Source of the DNA: Cyanoderma ruficeps
Taxonomy: Eukaryota > Chordata > Aves > Passeriformes > Timaliidae
Direction of reading: 5' to 3'
DNA length: 64,000 nt
NCBI GenBank assembly: GCA_008694505.1
Contig: VZDJ01000219.1
Span: 6,737,089 to 6,801,088, forward strand
Below, piece after piece: positions 60,101-64,000 of this stretch. The notes below the pieces were generated by a model. It did not search any database. It was not told where the DNA came from and was given only the letters and a program-made list of their open reading frames with translations. The position numbers were made by a program, and so were the translations under genes. Position 1 is the first letter of the stretch. Each line of letters starts with the position of its first letter.

Positions 60101-62127
60101 ACATCATGTGCCTTCACCCCAAGAGTGGCCCATGTCACACAGTTTGGGTCACCCTTGTGTACTGATAATGTCTCTCCTTTTATCTCTCTATTTGAAAAAT
60201 TCGTAATTACTGCCCTAAACCTTCAGTTCTGCAGCACCAGCAGTCCTCTGGAGTTTGAAAAACAATCTGCAATTGCTTTGATGCCTGCTGTGCAGTCTTC
60301 ATTGATCCCATTTAAGCTTTTAATCTCATGAATTCACAAAGTTAATTCATAAAACAAACCAAACAAACCATGGCAAAGTATGTCCTTTAATAACAGAAGT
60401 GGTGATGATCATACATGTCTTTGGGGATTTCTGATAATGCAGGCTCTTCTTTCTCAATAGCTGATGTCAGATTTCATTTGGAAAGGGGGAACAAGACTCT
60501 AGCAACAATATTTGTTAGTCTGTGTACCCCTTGGGAAAAACTTACTTCAAAGTCAATAAGAAGACTCACAGAGACATGGCAGGGCATGGAATTTCTCTGT
60601 GAAGTCAGGTACAAGAGACTTGTTTTAGTAAAACACTGCAGGCCTTAAGATCTAGATTAAGATTATTAACATCAGTGAGAGAACTCCATCAGCCTCAGCA
60701 AGGTGAGGCTTGGTCCTCCAGTCTCCCCATGTGGAACAGAACAGCACATTCCTCATATAAACCTGAACCCCACTAAATGGGATTTAAGGGAGAAAATTAT
60801 CTCCCCAACACTTAACGTATTGGAGTGCACCCTGCCCCAAGGACTGGCGTTAGCAGGGCTCTCCTTTCTCTCCCAAATCTGCATTGTGTCAATGTAGATG
60901 ACTTGATAACTTTATTTTGAACTCTGGTAGAAAGATTTTGGCTTTGTTTAGCTTTTGGCAAGTAGCATTTATCACAGAAGAGCAGAACTCAGCATGAAAC
61001 AAAGAAGCTTAAATAGGTCCCTGCCCAGCAACGTGATGGGAAGGAATGGAAGTGAGTCATTAATAGGAAAAATCTTGGCTTCCTTTCAGAACTGTATTTG
61101 TGGTGAGTAACTAGAGAATACCTTGAATATACACCTCCATGCAAATACCAGAACGTGCACGGCACTGGGTAAGCCCAGGGATGGGAGAAACAGCACAGCT
61201 CTCCTGCCGGGACAGCCTAATCCAGGATCCCGTGCTTTGCCAAAGCGATTCAGGAACCACATCAGAGATGAGGAGCTGTGTTCTGCAGAGCAGGGAGAGG
61301 TTGTAGGTAATGCCTGAGGGCTGTGCTGGATGTTGATCAGCAGCAGGAACACATGGAAATACAAAGGAATGAAGAAGCAAGGGTTGCAAGGTCTGGTTAT
61401 CCACAGGGAAGCTGATGCAACAGGAGGGGAAGCAGCTGTGCTTCTGCCACACCTGGACTCTGGAATGGCTTCCATTAGTCTGTCCTGACACACAGACATG
61501 TTTCTGCCTAGAGCTATATCCTAAATCTCACAAGAATCAATGTGCTTGTACCCCAGTGAGGTATCGGCCCAAAATAAACCTGTTCCCCAAAATATGAAAA
61601 GGTGGGCTGGGGTGAAGGCACAGGCTGGCCCAGCCTGCAACCCTTTCTCAGTTAATGGTGCAGGTGGGAAGGGCTGGTGGAAAAGCAAACAGCCTGGTGA
61701 CCTACATAATCCCCCATAAACCTGGCTGTCCCTACCCCAGTGCTACCAGTTCCCATTAACTCCTCCCAGGCTCCTGGGGGCACTTGTGCCTTTCCCAGGA
61801 ACGCAGGCTGATGGGATTTTCAGGTGTGGGCAAGGCAGAAATGCCAGCATCTGATCCAAATTATGTAGTCCTTGACTTCTGCAGCAATCATTAGAGTTTC
61901 ACATGTGGAAAAATGCGTGTGCTATGTATTTTAGTTTGCAGCCTTTTGTCAAGGCTGGTGTCCTTGGGCTAATTTCTGCTACTGGTAAATATACATGGAG
62001 AAATGCATCCCCAAGGACAGCTGAACATCAGGATCACCTGAGCTGTGGACTCCTGCAAACCCGTGCTTGAAGGAGATCCACTGTGCAGGGGAATAACCGT
62101 GCTCTGCTTTTCTGAGCACCTACCTCT
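57180..62127. other. Possible 3' UTR, then non-coding DNA
   Basis: The first about 870 bp could be 3' untranslated sequence of the exon candidate ending at 57179. It holds a (GGAA)n stretch at 57239-57262 and a GC-rich part (57276-57862) open in three frames. Further right, a modest CpG cluster lies at 58656-58775, and AT-rich repeat-free DNA spans 59600-59900. No gene family is recognised, and the minus-strand frame at 61086-61499 has no domain. Confidence 0.5.
57946..57951 (+). promoter_or_regulatory. Possible polyadenylation signal
   Basis: AATAAA lies about 770 nt past the stop of the exon candidate at 56819-57179. A second AATAAA is at 58046-58051. This hexamer is frequent in AT-rich DNA, so the link is only positional. 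Confidence 0.2.
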
Positions 62128-62320
62128 GTGCATGAGGAAGAACTTCTGCACTGGGAGGGTGACTGAGCACTGGGACAGAGGCTCTGGAGCCTCCTTCCCT
62201 GGAGGTATCAAAAGCCACCTGGACACAATCCTGAGTAATGCAGTCTGGGGGATCCTGCTGGAGCAGGGAAGTTGACTAGATGAGTTCCAGTGGTCCCTTC
62301 CAATGTTAACCATTCCCTGA
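62128..62320 (+). mobile_element. CR1 LINE 3'-end fragment, divergent tail type
   Basis: Sense copy: catgaggaagaacttctgca, gggtgactgagcactggga, ctccttccctggaggtatc, cacctggacacaatcctga, then gactagatgagttccagtgg and cccttccaatgttaacc. This wording (tccagtggtcccttcca) marks a different CR1 subfamily from the ones at 39 and 44 kb. The tail is decayed. Confidence 0.93.
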
Positions 62321-64000
62321 CCCCTGTGCATCAGGAACTGCGTGGGGCACAGCCACCTGCCGGGCCACAGCCTGTGGTCTGGGGGGAGACTGAGCCACCT
62401 TCTCATGTTTTTAGCTGAGAAAAAATAATGCCCAAGCCTAGAGGTGGCACAGAGCTGCTCCTGTTGCAATTACACCAAAGAGCCACTCCATGGTGGCTTG
62501 TACTGAGAAAAATTGTCAAAGGCAAATAGATAAATTGGAAATTCTTGCAGGAGCAAGACCTGAAGGAATCTGGCAATACAAACAATGCAAAGGAGCATGG
62601 TGGAGAGCAAGGAGTTAAGCTTGCCTGGCTGACCAGAGCTGTGAAAATAGACACCAACCTGCCTGGGAGGAGGCAGTGAACTCTGTCCCACTCCAAAGCC
62701 CTGCAATGGCTGAGATATCAAAACCCCAGCACAATATAAACCTAACAATAGGCTCTGACAGCTGCACGGTGTTTGAACAACGCCTCAGATGGGGAAGCTC
62801 GTGAAATCCTCTGTATCCCACTGGAGCATGGGAGCTGCAGCTTTTCCTGCCTTCCCTGGCTCTATTTTCCCTTAAACCAGAGATTGTGCCCCTGGTCCCA
62901 CCACATCCTCTCAGGGACCCAGCTCACACCCACAGCCACCAAGCTTTGGATTTACTCCCTAAATACACTTCCTGTGGCAGCAGAGTGCTGCTCCCTTCCT
63001 TTGAAGAGCTCATTCTCTTAAGGCATCCTCAGGAATGGGTGCTCTGGGTGAACCTGAGGGGGTCTCACTCCAAGCAGTTGCCCCTTTAGCACCTGATGGT
63101 GGCTAATAATAATGATTAATGAACCTTAATCTTCCTGTCACACTTCTCTTTCATTAATATTTATATCGGGCAGATGTATCCCCCAGGGATAACTTGAGAT
63201 GCTAAGTATTAATCTGCTATGTACAGCTGGTATTTTCTCCAGAAACTCTGAGGAAATTCTTTGAAAGAGCATATTATGTGCAATTTTATTTTCAATTGTT
63301 AATGCTGTCACGTGTCAGCATAGAGAAGAATGTTTATTTTAGGCCTCCTCATCTGATGAAGTAAAAAAACTCCCTTAGATACCAACATTTCATGAAAAAA
63401 GGATCTGATGTAAAGGAATGATTACATGCTTAAACAACTGGCATTATCACAGAGGTCAAGCTCAGCTATGGATACACCACTAAGCCTCCTAATTACAACA
63501 GGGTGTAATTTAAGGCATCTTTAGCTGTCAGTGATTTAAACGTGTGCCATTTTCCAGCTAGATGTATGTGTTCAGCTGCTAAAAAAAGTCTTGTGAAGCA
63601 TTTTTGGAAGCATAAACATTCAATTAAATGATCTAGTTGAGTCCTCATAATTGGACTGAAGTCTGTTTATAACTAATTTATGACACAACATAATTAGCCA
63701 AACGATTAATTGGTAATTACTCTATGAAAACAAATTAATCATTGTGTTTCCCAAATCAAGATCCTCTCTCTACACCATTGCAAACCATTTGGCTCTGGTC
63801 TGTGACTGCCTTGATTTATTTCTAGCTATCCATTTATGTCCTGTCTATGAAATTTGGAGGAATCTCCTCCTGGCTCTCAGCAGTGCACTGACAGCTGTAG
63901 CAACAGGCAGCATCAAAAACATTTTCTGGTTTTTTTAGCATTTTATTACCCTCCCCAGACATGCCTGAACTGTAGCTGGCTGGATATTGCTTCTTTGATG
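62321..64000. other. Non-coding DNA ending in an ATTA-rich cluster
   Basis: No gene or further repeat recognised. 62321-63080 has mixed composition. From about 63090 the sequence becomes AT-rich, with a concentration of ATTA/TAATTA words at 63480-63740. The window ends without a gene. Confidence 0.55.
63480..63740. promoter_or_regulatory. Cluster of homeodomain-type ATTA/TAATTA cores
   Basis: Three TAATTA palindromes (63490-63495, 63691-63696, 63714-63719) lie with several further ATTA/TAAT cores in about 260 bp, in repeat-free DNA. Such clusters occur in vertebrate developmental enhancers, but AT-rich DNA also produces them by chance. Confidence 0.2.

Noticed and set aside
61969..62469. 166-codon minus-strand frame
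   Set aside because: It runs antisense through the CR1 copy at 62128-62320 and has no domain.
1..64000. tRNA, rRNA, CRISPR, bacterial operons or phage genes
   Set aside because: No cloverleaf with tRNA box A/B words, no rRNA core, no regularly spaced repeats, and no ribosome-binding-site-led gene arrays were seen. The content is vertebrate.

Overview
The window looks like ordinary nuclear DNA of a bird, mostly intergenic or intronic. The main evidence is its repeat content. I recognise sixteen fragments of CR1 (chicken repeat 1) LINEs and no mammalian-type SINEs or L1. The fragments total about 4.3 kb, roughly 7% of the window. Sparse repeats dominated by 5'-truncated CR1 are typical of avian genomes. 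A crocodilian or turtle source is not strictly excluded, and I cannot name the species. There is no bacterial or phage gene organisation, and I found no CRISPR array, tRNA or rRNA gene.

Layout: single-copy, mostly AT-rich DNA is interrupted by CR1 fragments at about 5.1, 7.2, 12.4-13.7 (two copies back to back), 19.6, 25.8, 31.0, 34.3, 36.7, 39.2, 44.5, 48.1, 51.4, 53.4, 55.0 and 62.1 kb. A further very decayed copy is possible near 32.0 kb. Eight recognised copies lie on each strand. Two CpG-dense patches (25.53-25.73 and 38.54-38.75 kb) stand out as possible promoter or exon islands. Small microsatellites, AT palindromes, a G-quadruplex motif (55.59 kb) and a cluster of homeodomain-type TAATTA cores (63.5-63.7 kb) complete the non-coding content.

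Genes: no protein was recognised by family. The best coding candidates are unidentified exons. One on the + strand (56819-57179) has a good splice acceptor, coding-like codon use, a stop, and two AATAAA signals further downstream. One on the - strand (3680-3908) also follows a good acceptor. Three weaker splice-bounded segments (1544-1682, an 18-nt possible microexon at 2741-2758, and 28210-28441) are listed as low-confidence candidates. The other long open frames look like chance ORFs in GC-richer stretches or remnants of the CR1 reverse-transcriptase ORF.

I found no new biological system here. The most unusual structures are within or between CR1 copies: a large inverted pair with an in-frame 36-bp duplication (12.4-13.7 kb) and a perfect 12-bp hairpin inside a CR1 tail (48.1 kb). 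The unidentified + strand exon near 57 kb is the other item worth checking.
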